Below, piece by piece: positions 24,985 through 37,043 of a stretch of 64,000 bases of DNA. Made by a program: the position numbers and the translations under genes. Position 1 is the first letter of the stretch, and every line of letters starts with the position of its first letter. The notes below the pieces were generated by a model. That model was not told the DNA's origin. It saw only the letters and a program-made list of their open reading frames with translations, and did no database searches. Source of the DNA: Edolisoma coerulescens (taxonomy: Eukaryota; Chordata; Aves; Passeriformes; Campephagidae); contig VWZW01004071.1 of assembly GCA_013397115.1 (NCBI GenBank), forward strand, positions 311,094 to 375,093, in the 5' to 3' direction.

Positions 24985-27083
24985 CCCAGTCTTGGGTTAG
25001 AAATGGGCTTGCTGTGTTCCTGCAGGTCTCACAGACTCACCCTCTCAGGGTGGCAGTCTTTGCACCTCCACTCTCTAAAGGCACAGGCAGCACCTGTGAA
25101 TATAAGCCGTAAGATGCTGATGTGCTGTTGGCTTGCTTAGGATTCTGGCTGAGGTGTTTCAGTTGGGCACCACAACAAAGCTCAGTCTTTTCCAGTCTTT
25201 CCCTGCACTGAGCCCTAGCAGCTCAACAGTGAACATAATCTATTTCGGTACATGGAATGCAGATTCATTCCCACTTCAGGGAACAAGGGGCTTGATATCA
25301 GCTCTTTTTTGCCCTGTCTGAGCACACCAGTCATCCCTTGTTCCAAAGGCTGCTGTCCCAAGTCGAGATGAAATCTGTGGGAATGTAGACATTTGGTTTG
25401 CAACAGTACTTGAAGTCAGTGCTTCCTGAAAGATTTTTCATTTCAGAGTACCCCACCTCAGCTCTCACGCATGCCAGTCCACACCCTCTGGGATTTTTCA
25501 GCTGAGCAGAAGACATTGACAGCCAGATGGATGGGCACAGTTGAGTGTCAGTGCCCCTAAGGCCTGTACCTTGTTGGTGTCTTGCTTTTCCTGATGCTGG
25601 AGCTGATCCTCCTTCAGCCCAAAACTGAAACTTAGGTGGAGCAAGTTACACACACAGTCAGAGGAAGTGAACGAAGGGTGAACAAAGTTGAGCAGCAAAC
25701 ACATTTCTGGAAATGCAGGGACTAACTTCCTAAGCCGGGATGGAAGGCACCAGAGGAGAATGCAAGATGCAAAGATGGTCCAGGGATTTACAGGGAGAAA
25801 AATAAGGATAGCTGCAGATACAGAAAAAGCCGTATGCAAAGCAGAAGCAGGATTTGAGAGGAAGACCTAACAAGTACTGTAATTCTTAACAGTCCTTACT
25901 CTGAAAAAGGGAAGTGTGACAGAGAGAACAGCTTGCTTTGTAGCTGTAGCAGCAGCAGAGATCTGACACCCTCTCCTCCTGCTCATGCCTCCCCAGCACA
26001 TCTATCTGACCCCCACACTGGAACGGATGGGATCCCAGTTCTCTTGTTCTCCATGGTTTGAGTCGTTTCTCTAGTTTTTAAGCTTCATTTATGGCCATTT
26101 CATTCTAGCAAAGCGATATAGATATGTATTTTTCATCTTCTTTCATGCCTTATCTCAAGGCTTGTGGATTTGTGCAGATTATACATTATGTGGAATGTTT
26201 CCTGGCAGTGGATGGAAACAGGACCCACAAAGCAAGGATGTGTGCGTGTGGTCTCAGGAGGTGATGTGAATGCATGGGCAATACCCTGGACCAAAACCAT
26301 GCAGTGAAGGAGATAATTTTAGAAATAAGCAGCGTGCTCTGCTTCTAGGATATAGTCTGGCAGGAACTGATCTTGGACTGTTCCGCAGTGTGTTTCTTTC
26401 CATTACAAGGATAGGACAACAGTATGAGTGCACTAACTGAGCTGCAATCATACAGAAGGAATCGGGTCCTGTTTGGTTGCTTCAGCCCAGTGCTGAGCAA
26501 GTAGTTTCCTCCCCTAGTGAGTTTTCAAGTTGCTGCTCCTGGGTGTCAAGCTGCTAGCATCACCATTAGAAAGAGCGTCACCCAGTTCTGCAGTGGGCAC
26601 ATCTGCCTTGAAACCAATCTGTGTCCCAGCATATAAAATATTGTACAGTGATTTGTTCCTCACTATACATTGCAAGACGTCAGGCTGCTCTGCCAGGGGC
26701 TCCCAGCTGCCCGGCAGGTCTGTCATGAAGACCCTCAGAACCTTTGCTGAAAAGCACCTGTTTTAGGAAGGTGTTAGTATTCTTCATCACAACTGGCACA
26801 GACTTTTTTCCCAGAAATTGAGGAGATGCAAACAGTAAAACTCTCATTAAATAGGCAAACAGACAAACAAACCATAATGCTACACAGACAAACCCAGATT
26901 TTCTTGTACTTCCCTCCCTTGGACAGAGCCTGTGGCACTGTGGTTTGAAAAATAGTGATTTTTCACATTGTGATTCCTGCACTGTGTGGAGGAAGAAATG
27001 TTGCATGTATTAAAAGACTCAGCAAGTCAAAAATAGCCTAGTCATGAGTGAATAGCCTTTGTAACACCCCGTGAGCTGTCTCC

Positions 27084-27314
27084 ATGTCCTCCTCCAGGAC
27101 AGCTCTGCTTTTGGGGTTAGCTTTAGTTTTAGGGTGTCTAGGTTTTGGATGCAAACTGATCCATTGCAGAAATACCTACCCCAGATGTGAGGAATGCCAC
27201 GTGGACATGGTCAAAGACAGCTGTGTGAAGCGGGAGGGAGTGGGTGGTGGGGGCGGCAGGTGGTGCCCTCTGCATGCACACAACTCCTATTGTGAGATCT
27301 GCAAAATAAGATGA
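27084..27314 (+). other. Small ORF with signal-peptide-like start and eight cysteines (unproven)
   Basis: Seventy-six codons from an ATG. Residues 1-6 are polar with one Arg, then ALLLGLALVLGCLGFG forms a hydrophobic core like a signal peptide. The rest has eight Cys (23, 28, 35, 38, 47, 61, 70, 73) and a Gly run (54-58). That looks like a small secreted disulfide-rich peptide, but I recognise no family. The start context is weak (T at -3), no promoter or polyadenylation signal stands out nearby, and an ORF this short is expected many times by chance in 64 kb. The Gly run is encoded by a G-quadruplex-type run, which suggests composition rather than selection. Confidence 0.12.
27232..27253 (+). 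other. G-quadruplex-type motif
   Basis: GGG A GGG AGT GGG TGGT GGGGG: four G-tracts with loops of one to four bases on the transcribed-RNA sense strand of NRG1. Confidence 0.7.
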
Positions 27315-28829
27315 GAGAAAATCTCTGCTTTCGCACAGCCTACAACAGCAAGCAAATAGGCAGGCAGCACACCAGCACCACAGCCAGCATGCTTTTAGTC
27401 AGTAGCATCTCCAGGCTGCAATTTATAAGACATTTCTCAGTTAGCACATCAGTTTCTGCTAGCTCATCATGCCGCAGAATGAGGAAGGCTGGGTTCTCAG
27501 GAAGTGGTGGAGTGCAGCAATCTCATTTGAATGCTGTGACCATTGTGGGGTAACCTTCCTCTGCCCATGGGCTACATAGACTGTTGTAACACCCTCATTC
27601 TGCATTCCCCTTGAGCCAGTAGGTACCTCTGATCACTTACTGAGTTCAGGGGATTGCTACGTGTGCTCCCTGAAAGACTGCTCCATCACTGTTTCTTGCA
27701 AGCCAAGAATAGGATGATTATTTGCAGAATTTTAGGTGACAAAACATGTGAACTAGCCTTGCAAAACTACTACCCTGCCCACAAGTTCCCAGAGTACTAG
27801 TACAGAGACAAAAAGAGGTTGTAAATTAGCTTTGGAAGAGAGTGATTTATTGTTGAGATACTCATTGAAATTCAGAGATAAAAGACTGGGGAGACTCACA
27901 GCTGTTGAATATTTTCTGTTCTCTATCAGTATAACAACTTTTGCCTACTGGGGTCTGCCTATTTTTAAGTCACCGGGACAGTGCAGCCCTGTATGTTTTG
28001 GGTACAGAGCTGGAGGAGATGAGGAAATTGCTGTCCATAGATGTTCTTTACTGCCAGTCTTCTGGAGTCACAGTTGAGTTATGCTTTTGAAAGTACCGCA
28101 CTAACTTGGGATAATTCCACACAGATCAGCGACAAGATGCCTTGGTTATAGTGGAGTTATGTTGGAAGTAGTCCAGATTCCATCCTAATGTGAGGGGAAA
28201 TAAGCAAATTCTTAAGTGAGGGGAATACTTTTAGATACTAGTTTAAGAGAATTTGATATGAAAAATCAATTCTTATTCAGAGGCTATGTATAAGACTGTT
28301 AAAATAACAGTTTTGTGTAGCTGAGCATTTCTGGGCAGTAGCCATGTTGGAGTCTTATTTTCTGCAGTTGTTTGAAATGCTTGAGTTTACCTGATTTTGT
28401 TTGTAAATGCAACACTATCCATTTTTTGCATTACTTTGCCAATCTTACCACTGCTTTCTGGTGCCTCAGACCATTTGAGGTACATCTTTTGGATATGACA
28501 TGCCATAAAACATAGCAGAGTAAAAATTTATTGTGCCTATATGTCAACACTTTGGGCCCTGTGTGCTCATGAGGGCCTCAGCAGAGACCTTCACTTAGCA
28601 GATTGTGTGCTGCTTCTGTCACCCCCGGCTCCAGCAACACGTGCGAGGGCTGTGTCACTCTTGTTAACCCCTCAGGTTCCATGATCTCATTTTGGCTGGC
28701 AATACCAGGAGGCACATGCACTTGCAAAGTCACTATGGTAATAAATGTTTCAGATTCTGATTGCTAAGTATCACATGGCACAATGCAGAGAAGAAGGTCA
28801 TGCTTCAAACCCTGCTCATCTCAATATAA

Positions 28830-28850
28830 NGGAAGGGAAGGGAAGGGAAG
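28830..28850 (+). repeat. (GGAAG)4 microsatellite preceded by an N
   Basis: Four copies of GGAAG at 28831-28850 directly follow a single N (28830). The N at the array edge suggests that the true repeat number is uncertain. Confidence 0.85.
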
Positions 28851-29777
28851 AATTATAAGGCTTCGATGTTCCTGTGGTGTGATCATAGAACTGTCTTTGA
28901 TCTGTTTGTTGTGAAAAGTCATGGAGAAAGGAGCTAAAACCTTCTTGAATGATTTGTTGTCTGTGTAGAGACAGAATCTCATTACCAACATCATCAAATG
29001 TCTCTCATTTTCTGTAAGAAGGGGAAAGTTTGGGGGAGGGGTGGTGAAGACGTGAAGAGAGGGGGAAAGAAAATGGCAGGCACAGGATAAGGTTTGATCA
29101 CTACACCAACAGATACCCTGTCATTGCCCAGTGGCTAAAAATAGGCTCCTGCTAGTGTGCACATGATGGATATTCAGCCTGTCTCCAAACTAGATGTGTG
29201 CAGGCTTTACAAATGCCCATTTTCTTCCCATGAAGACAGAAGCAGGCTGCAGCCCTACTGCTTCCCTACACACAGGCACGCAAGCTCCTGACTTTTATCT
29301 GTACTCATTTAGACTTTTATTTAGACTACGGATGAAGCAAACTCTGTATGCTCAGTCTAAATGAAGGGCCCTGGCTCCCAGTTCCACCTAGCCCTTTCAT
29401 GCTTCAGGACGAGTGGAAATGGACTTGGGAACTAGGAAGAATGAGACCCTTGTGCAGGGCCAGCTTGAGGCAGAGCTGCTTGGGCAGCTCATCCCCAGAG
29501 ATTTGCAGGGGCAGGTTTCCAGCTGGTGTTGCTCTGAGGAGCTCTTGTAGCCAGTGGAGCTGCAGGGATTTACAGTTGATGAAGCTGAGACTCCCAAGCC
29601 TGCAAGCATCTGGTGCTGACTCACTGCTGGGTGCAGCAGGGTGTGGATATGGTGTGAGAAGGCACTGACATCTCATGCTTTCTGCAGCAAATGCAGCATT
29701 AAAAATGGGAGCGTGGCAGGACCAGCTCTTCACGCTAAAGGAAAGGCTCACCCTGCCAGCCGCTTGCTGTTGAAGCT

Positions 29778-29809
29778 GGGAGGGGAATTGGGGGGAGGAG
29801 GTGGGGGGG
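29778..29809 (+). other. G-quadruplex-type motif
   Basis: GGG A GGGG AATT GGGGGG AGGAGGT, then a final run of six to seven G. Loops of one to seven bases meet the usual quadruplex pattern on the NRG1 sense strand. Confidence 0.75.
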
Positions 29810-32800
29810 AAACAACACATGATGTGTAATACAGAAGCTGTGAGGCTGTGGATTTGTTTTAAATTTTGTTTTCAGTTCTTTGCTTTAAAAGAGATTTCTT
29901 CATCTAAATACCCTTCTTCTTCTCACTGCCCACACCAGTCGCCAAGAAAATACTTGTAAACAGCAGCTTTAGTCACAGAGTATTGCTTCTGTCACATTAC
30001 TGGCGATAGTGTGTAGCTCTGTACAGACTGCTGCCTGGCTGTGCTGCCAAACCCCTGCCTACAGGAGCCCTCCTCACTGTCAGATGTCTCAGCTTCCACA
30101 TGTGCTCAGTGAGAAGCAAGATTTATTGCAGTGATAAGTGGTCTCTGAAGTGCAGTTCTGCTGCTCCGTAACTGAAGCCAAGGGCCCGGCTGTTCCCAGG
30201 CCTCATGTGACTCTCAGCACAGCCAGCATTGCCTATTCCCTGTAGTGTTTCTGGCTGTACTTCTTCCCCATGCCCAGAAGCAATGCCCCCCTGAGAGTTC
30301 TGCCCTCTTCTGTCTCCAGTCCTGTGGCTTAGCTCCACACAGGCAAGGGTAAGCAGTTCACTTCTGAGGCGTGTGCAAGCTTTCCTCTCCCCACCAAAGT
30401 GCTAGTTAAGGAAGAGGAAAACCCTTCTTTTATTGTGAGCAGACATCAGTCATGAGCATCTTCCTAAGAGTAACATTACAAACAGAGTGTGCTTTTTAGA
30501 GGGCATCTGCTTTTGTCAGCGTGGTCAGGCAAAGCTAGCTCTCCTAGGCAGACCTTTCACCTGGGGCTTTCTGAACGTTTCCCAGGAAAAATCACATTAA
30601 TAGGGGAGTACAGGCACTGCAGGATGGGTAAGAGGCAGCCCAGGCTGGAGGAAAGGGCCTTATGCTGCGTTTGGTTTTGCTCTTATTTGCTCACGTTGTT
30701 TGTCATTCAAGGAACTCTTCTGACACCTCCTTTATGAGCACTGCCTTGCTGCTCAGGTCCCAGCAGGCAAATACACAAAGCCTTCTGCAGGGATCCCAGA
30801 GGGCCTGAGAGCTGTTTCTGCATGGAAGTGTTTAGGGAAAGCCTCAGGAAATGAGGAGAGGTGAGGCTACAAGAACTGGAGAATATGGCTTCAGCTACTT
30901 CACAGCTGAAACATGCTGACTGAGGGCATTTAGGTATTTTCCTGAGCACTGTACCTGTCTGTATTTCCAACTCAACACAAGCAGTGTCGAACACGGAGGG
31001 ACTGTACCAGAAAAGCTGAGGTCACCCAGCAGATCCTCATTGCCCAGGTCAGCCAGAAAGAAATACCAGTGATGTACAATCACATTGCCGAGCCTGTATG
31101 GGATCCAGCCCTGGAGACTTAGCTAGATATTAAAACTTGTTGTGCTGCTCTCACTGGGAAAGCCATTTGCATGCATGAGGTTCCTAACCCTGACTGCCCC
31201 AGGGTAGATTTCTAGGCTGTGAGATGTGCACAGAAGTCACCCAGGGCAGTGTCTGAAGTCACCACGGTTGTAGTTCCTCCCATTCCAGCACAGAGAAGCA
31301 GGCCAGAAAGTGAAAACAGGACATGGTTTCCCAGGGTGTCTTGTTTCTACCAACTGCTGTGATCCTTGGCAGTAGTGAAGGGAAAGAAGAGAAACTGTGT
31401 GCAAAGAGCTCGAAGAATGAAGCAGAGCTGTTAGCATTATTGAACTGCGGTCTTTCATACCTACAGGCATCTTAGAAGCTATTCGTTAGCATCTCTGTTG
31501 CAGGCAGTAGGCTGATGTTGACTCTGAATAAATGCCCCTAAATAAATAGTGTGATCATGTTGTCTGAGGGCTGTGGGAAGTAAGGTGCATATGAGACAGG
31601 CTGGTAGTGTAGCCGGTGTGTACATTCAGACTGAGTGTACCCAGTTTCCTGAGCACTGGCAGCAGAACTGCTGGGCTCATGAGCAATGATATATGGAATG
31701 CAGCAGTAAGGCCTCCAAAAATATTCTTGGTTTGGTTGCAGCACAAAGAAATCAGGACAGATGGCAAGTGGTCCAGACAGTTTTTGGAGGCAAGAGATAC
31801 CACAAGTTTAGCAAGCTTAGACACCTGCATGTTACTGTGTTCAAGGACAATACCTGCAGCTAATAACCCAGCATCCATAACATTGTGACCACAGCTGAGT
31901 CCATGATTTGTTAACTCAGTCAGTCTCGTTAAGAGATGCTCACTAATGCATACAGTACCTGAATACATACATCAAGCCATATCCACCACAGACATGGGGA
32001 GCCACATCGACCTTTGTGAAGTTAAGCCTCAGAGCACCAGCAGAAAGTGATGCTTGTGGAGCATAAGAACACTGGGATCAGATTATTTTGTTGAAACTGT
32101 AGGGGCTTCCAAATGCATTGGTGGGCTCAAAAGCTCACTTAGATTTTTCCAACTCAATCCGTCAGTCTACCAAAAGACACTGCTTCCCGATAGAGACTTT
32201 AACTCATTTAGAAGTTAAGGTGTACAAGAGTTACAAAGAGGGTTCTGCCACTTGTTTACCTATGTTACTACAGAAAATATAATTAAATCTTCAGTGATCT
32301 GACTTGGATGTCTCCTGCCATCATCAAAAGCATTGCAAACAGCCATTATACTTAGCAGGGCATGCTTAAAATGGAGGAAAGGTGTGAAAAGCAAAGAAGG
32401 TTTCACATCCATCAATAGGTTACCAAAAAAAAAGCCTTCTCTGTTTTAAGATGCTAATGAAAGAATCAAAGCTCTCCTCTGAATGGAAGACATGGTTGCT
32501 GTCAACTGAGTACTATTTCAGACATGTCCAAAGTAGCAAATAGTCCCGAAAGACAAGCATATATCTTCAGACGAGGAAGAAACTGTGCCCAAGATCTTCA
32601 TGTAGGTCTCAGCAGTGGCCACAACACAATGTAAAAAATCAGACCAGAGAGTGTGTCTGCTGTTTTGTGACCCAATCGGAAAGCCCCTGAGGAGCAATGT
32701 GTTTAGTACTCTGTTTTCATGAGACAGATAATCTCAACAACAGGGCAAACCATGAAGAACAGAGAAGGAGTGTACAGAGCCAGTAACAGTGAGGAGCCAG

Positions 32801-35800
32801 ACACACTTCAGTTACTAATGCTCTTTGCAAGAAGCTGGGTACTTCATGTTAAGGCAAAGGCAAATTGAAAGTAGACTGATGCAGAGAAAAGTGGATTCAA
32901 TATTTAATTCTTTGCTGAACACCTGCATGAAACAGCATAGGCATCCATCTCCATGAGAAGGCACAGAGAGAATAATCCACACTGCTGAGTGTGATGGTAG
33001 TCTGTGTTCATGGCAACAATGTCAGAGCAGAAGATCTTGAGGGACAAAAAACAGAGGTGGAGGACCTCCTTTCCAGCAGTCGCTGATTGTTTATAAAGAG
33101 TCAGGGAGGGAAAAGAATCCAAAATACCACAAAGCTTATTGAAGGAGAGACCCTGTCTACACTTGGCACATATTTAGCAAAGGCCAAATGACAAAGAGTC
33201 ATTAAAAATGGGAGGAAAGGAGAACAGTAACCCTTGCCCAGTCAGGAAGGTGGCTAGTGGAGATCTGTCAGATGTCTGCGTTTGTCTACCAGTGAAGAGC
33301 AACCAGATGGACAGCACCTCCCCTTCTTCAGGGGAATATCTTCAAGGTCCTCTTCCACCTGAGGATGCAGGACAGTCTCAGCAACCCCACAGGGGTTTTG
33401 CCAATGAACCCGTGTGCATTACAGTGCCAAGCAGAAAGGCAAAGGATGCAACTCCAATGCTGCAGTGCAGTTTCCTTTCCATGGATTTGCCCCCCCCATC
33501 AGTTCTTCCTTGTCCTGCTTCTCCAGAGGCTAGCCCACAGCAGTAGTGAGTAGCATCTGTACTTTCTAGCCATGAAGGCTGTGGGCCAGGTGTGTGCCAG
33601 AAAAACTGTCACCAAAACACCCTTATCTTCCACCAGCACAAACACCCACGTGTTGAACCTCCAAACCTGAAGAACACTGGAAGTGAAGACAGGTCAGAGG
33701 GCAGACTGTGAGGAATTTGCCAGAGGTGACTTGAGTGATAGTCACCTGGATTTTCTGTAACAAGATGGTGTGCTGAGTGACCTGTTTGATGCAATTTTCC
33801 TTGAATTTTGGTCCCCTAAAAATGACTGTCATCCCCCTGTGTTGCAAAGATTCTTTTCTTCACTGCAGCGTAACCTGAGGTATGCACCATGATTGCAGGC
33901 TCTCTATTTGTCAGTTGAACATCTCCAAAGGAAACCTCTGTTACTTTTTATTTCACTTAAAGTTTATTGCCTTCAAGTTGCAGTCAGCATCCCTAAGTTA
34001 TAACACCCCAGTCTGAAACACGTGTGCTTTTTGTCCCTGATGTGTTCCAAAAAAAACATTTTGCAGCCAAAAAATAGTTTAAAAAAAGGATAGCATCTTG
34101 TATTCACTGAGAGACCTGCTATTACTAAAAACATCTGCACAGTCGGTCTTACAACAGACCAGAAAAACTGAACATTCTATTACTAAAATGATGGTGGGTG
34201 CATTTTCCACTAAGCCAGCTAGTTTTAAAAATGTTTCTCTATATGACAAAATCTTTTAATTCCCCAAATTGTTTAAAAGTCCCCCTTTCTCAAACAGGTA
34301 CTGTGTCATTTTTTTCATGGAAAGCTTTTTATAGGAGGAAAAAAGGATGAGCATGTTCATCTTTTAGCTTTAATCACCTCAGCCCAAGGAGAAGTACATT
34401 GTCTCTATCTGGATCTAAAGTGAGAAATGGTGAGGCTGCAGCAGATCCATGCCCTAGGTCCAGGCAGGAGTGAAACTGGGCACACATTCATAGCAGGCGT
34501 GCACACAGACACATGTACATTCACACATGACACATGCACACCACTCACCCATTAAAAGAGGTAGAAATGGAGTTTAATGAGAAGACTGGACAGACTGCTC
34601 TCATCATGTGCAAGGCACAGCCACAGAAGCACAATGACCAGCAGCCTGTTTACACATATTGTCTTCATATCTCCCTGTTTCCCCATGCTTATTCCCTGTC
34701 AAACCTCTTGGATCCCACTCTTTCCCTGCCTTTTCTTCCTTCTCTAAACATCTCATCATGAGACTTGTACCATGCCAGTATGTTCTTCCCTTGCATCCCA
34801 TGAGGGGTCCTAGACACCCACAGGCAGCAATGCCCCTCTGTTTGAAAGCTGCACCAGGAAGCCTTCCCAGCTGGATCAGAGCAGTAGGTTTCATCCCTCG
34901 ATGTGTGGCAGAAGGCTCCTGTGATGGGCCTGGGAGGGGCCAGGCAGGGCATGATTTGAGGACCCCCTATCTGCCCTTAAGTCTGTGCACTCCCTCACCA
35001 GTGGGCAAATGAGCTTTCATCACATAACCTAATTAGAATAAAAAACAAAGCTGAATTGTGATCAAAGTGAGTTGTGCCCTTTTTTCACTTCTGTCATTCT
35101 CCAGATTTTATATTAATTTCATTATGGGTCTTTGTTAACTATGTCACTTCCCAGGAAAGTAGCCCAACCCTAAACAAAAGAGTCAGGGTTTCCTGCTGAT
35201 TTTATTTGCCTTTAGCTGTGCTACAGGCACACAAATTATTTCTGCATATTATGATTCCTAGATTGCCTCCAGAGACATCTTTTACATAAGCATTTTTTTA
35301 TGTAAGCTTAGTGCTGTCATTGTCTTGGGTGTGAAGAAACACAGCCAGAGCCACATACCCATGAGGTGATGTTTTAGTTTCACATCTCAGACAGATCACA
35401 GTCACGCAGACTAGCCTGGTTTGTCCTTTTACCTGTGTGAGGTAAGCCTCATACTACAGCTGTGACCTTCAGCTCTGTCACAGAACTTGCCTGTTACAAG
35501 GCAAGGGTTTCCAGCCCAAATTTTCCAAAGAAGGGAGTATTTTGGAGCACCACCAGTGAAGTTGAGTCAGAGGAGGGGGCTGACCAGGACAACTCAAGTG
35601 CACAACAGTTTGGGGTCCTTTAAGAACCTGCTAAATGGCCATCGTGCAAAACTCAAGAAGCCACTGCTGCAGAGATATTCACCTCTTTAAAAATGCTCTG
35701 GAAAAGGCACAGGCGCTGGGGAGGAGGTAAGGGTGTCAGGAGAGGTTTGGTTGTGAACTGATTACAGGGCTGAGAGCATCTGGCTGCTTTCAGTCCCTCT

Positions 35801-36998
35801 GCTCTGCCTTGACTTTTCATCTGTCCAGAGACTGGATGCCTAGGGAAAGTTTACCAATCTCCTGTCAGACCTGACTAGCATTCAAGTAAAACAAACTTTA
35901 TTTAAATAAGCACTTGTTTGAAGATTAAGTGCAAAACTGTTTTTTCCTGCCAAGGTCTAAGCTCAGAGCTTTTTACTTCCTCTGCAGCAATGAATGACAT
36001 CATTGCCACTCTTACACTGTGTTAAGCATAAAGGAGGCCATCCAGTGCTGAGCAGAAACAGAAAACAACTGCCTAGAAATCTTGCATAACAAAAATAAAT
36101 TACTTTCTTTTAAATATTGAAATTTCAGTGTGCCTTGTAGCTAGGTGTCTATGGAATTTGCCATGATAGGTCCATGTTGTCAGTTGTTTTCAACTTTTAC
36201 AGACTATTCAAATGGAAATTTTCCCTTCCTCATGGTGTAGGTAGAGCACTGTTTGAAAAATTTCACTAAAAAGAAATTTTCTGGTTTTCTCAGAGACAGA
36301 TTAGGGACGTTTTTGCAGAGCAGGTTTGGTGGTGCAAAATAATAGCTTGTGAGTACGTAATGGATGAGCTCACACAGTCACACATGCAGGTGGCTCTTTA
36401 GATATGGAGTCATGTGGCAGCAGGGACACTACTATAAAGCACCCATATGCTTGTGAATTATGTTTCATTTACATTATTGGTGCACTTGTCAGAAAGGTAG
36501 ATCAGCCTTGCCAACATTTGGAAGGGAGAGAGTATGTTGGCAGCTGGTCATAGTCAGCACCATGCATGTGCAAGTTGCTCCTTTTCAGGCCTCAGCGTGA
36601 GCATTAACTCACATCTGCCTGCCTCCATTTCCTGCTTTTCTGACTGTTTGTTTTGCAAGTTGTCTGAATCATGTGGGATCTAGACAAAGTACGAAAGTGC
36701 CAGCCCAGTCTGTGTTACAGGCTTGGTCACTGGTGGTGGGGCTGAAGGTCTGCCCTGGGCAGAGATTTACCAGTCCTCTGGATTCCTGCCAGCTCCCTTG
36801 TGGTTCATCAGCTTCATTCAGCCTCTTCACATGGCCATTTTGTATTAGTGACGCACAGTTTGCAACCATGCAGGATGCTAACTTGTTGCTGTTATGATCT
36901 AGGTGTGTCTAAAATATCTCTGCCTCTGTGGATGACAAATACTGTAAAGGGGAGACAACAGGGAATTAGTGGGAGGACAGAGATGTCGACAGCAGATT

Positions 36999-37043
36999 GA
37001 TTTGATTTGATTTGATTTGATTTGATTTGATTTGATTTGATTT
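36999..37043 (+). repeat. (GATTT)9 microsatellite
   Basis: Nine perfect GATTT units, 45 bases with no interruption, preceded by a partial copy. Perfect arrays of this length are usually polymorphic. Confidence 0.97.

Larger units (their letters stand above)
24985..36998. other. Intron segment, no established gene
   Basis: Twelve kilobases of intron. Points of interest are a small Cys-rich ORF (27084-27314), two G-quadruplex-type runs (27232, 29778), a short purine microsatellite (28831-28850) and a 137-codon - strand frame (31555-31968) within chance length. No splice-supported coding region was recognised. Confidence 0.6.

Noticed and set aside
28881..28905. GATCATAGAACTG resembling a CR1 tail
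   Set aside because: Only one partial octamer; flanks do not continue into the CR1 consensus.
35280..35312. Short inverted repeat TACATAA...TTATGTA
   Set aside because: Seven-base arms in AT-rich sequence are expected by chance; no terminator or RNA gene context.
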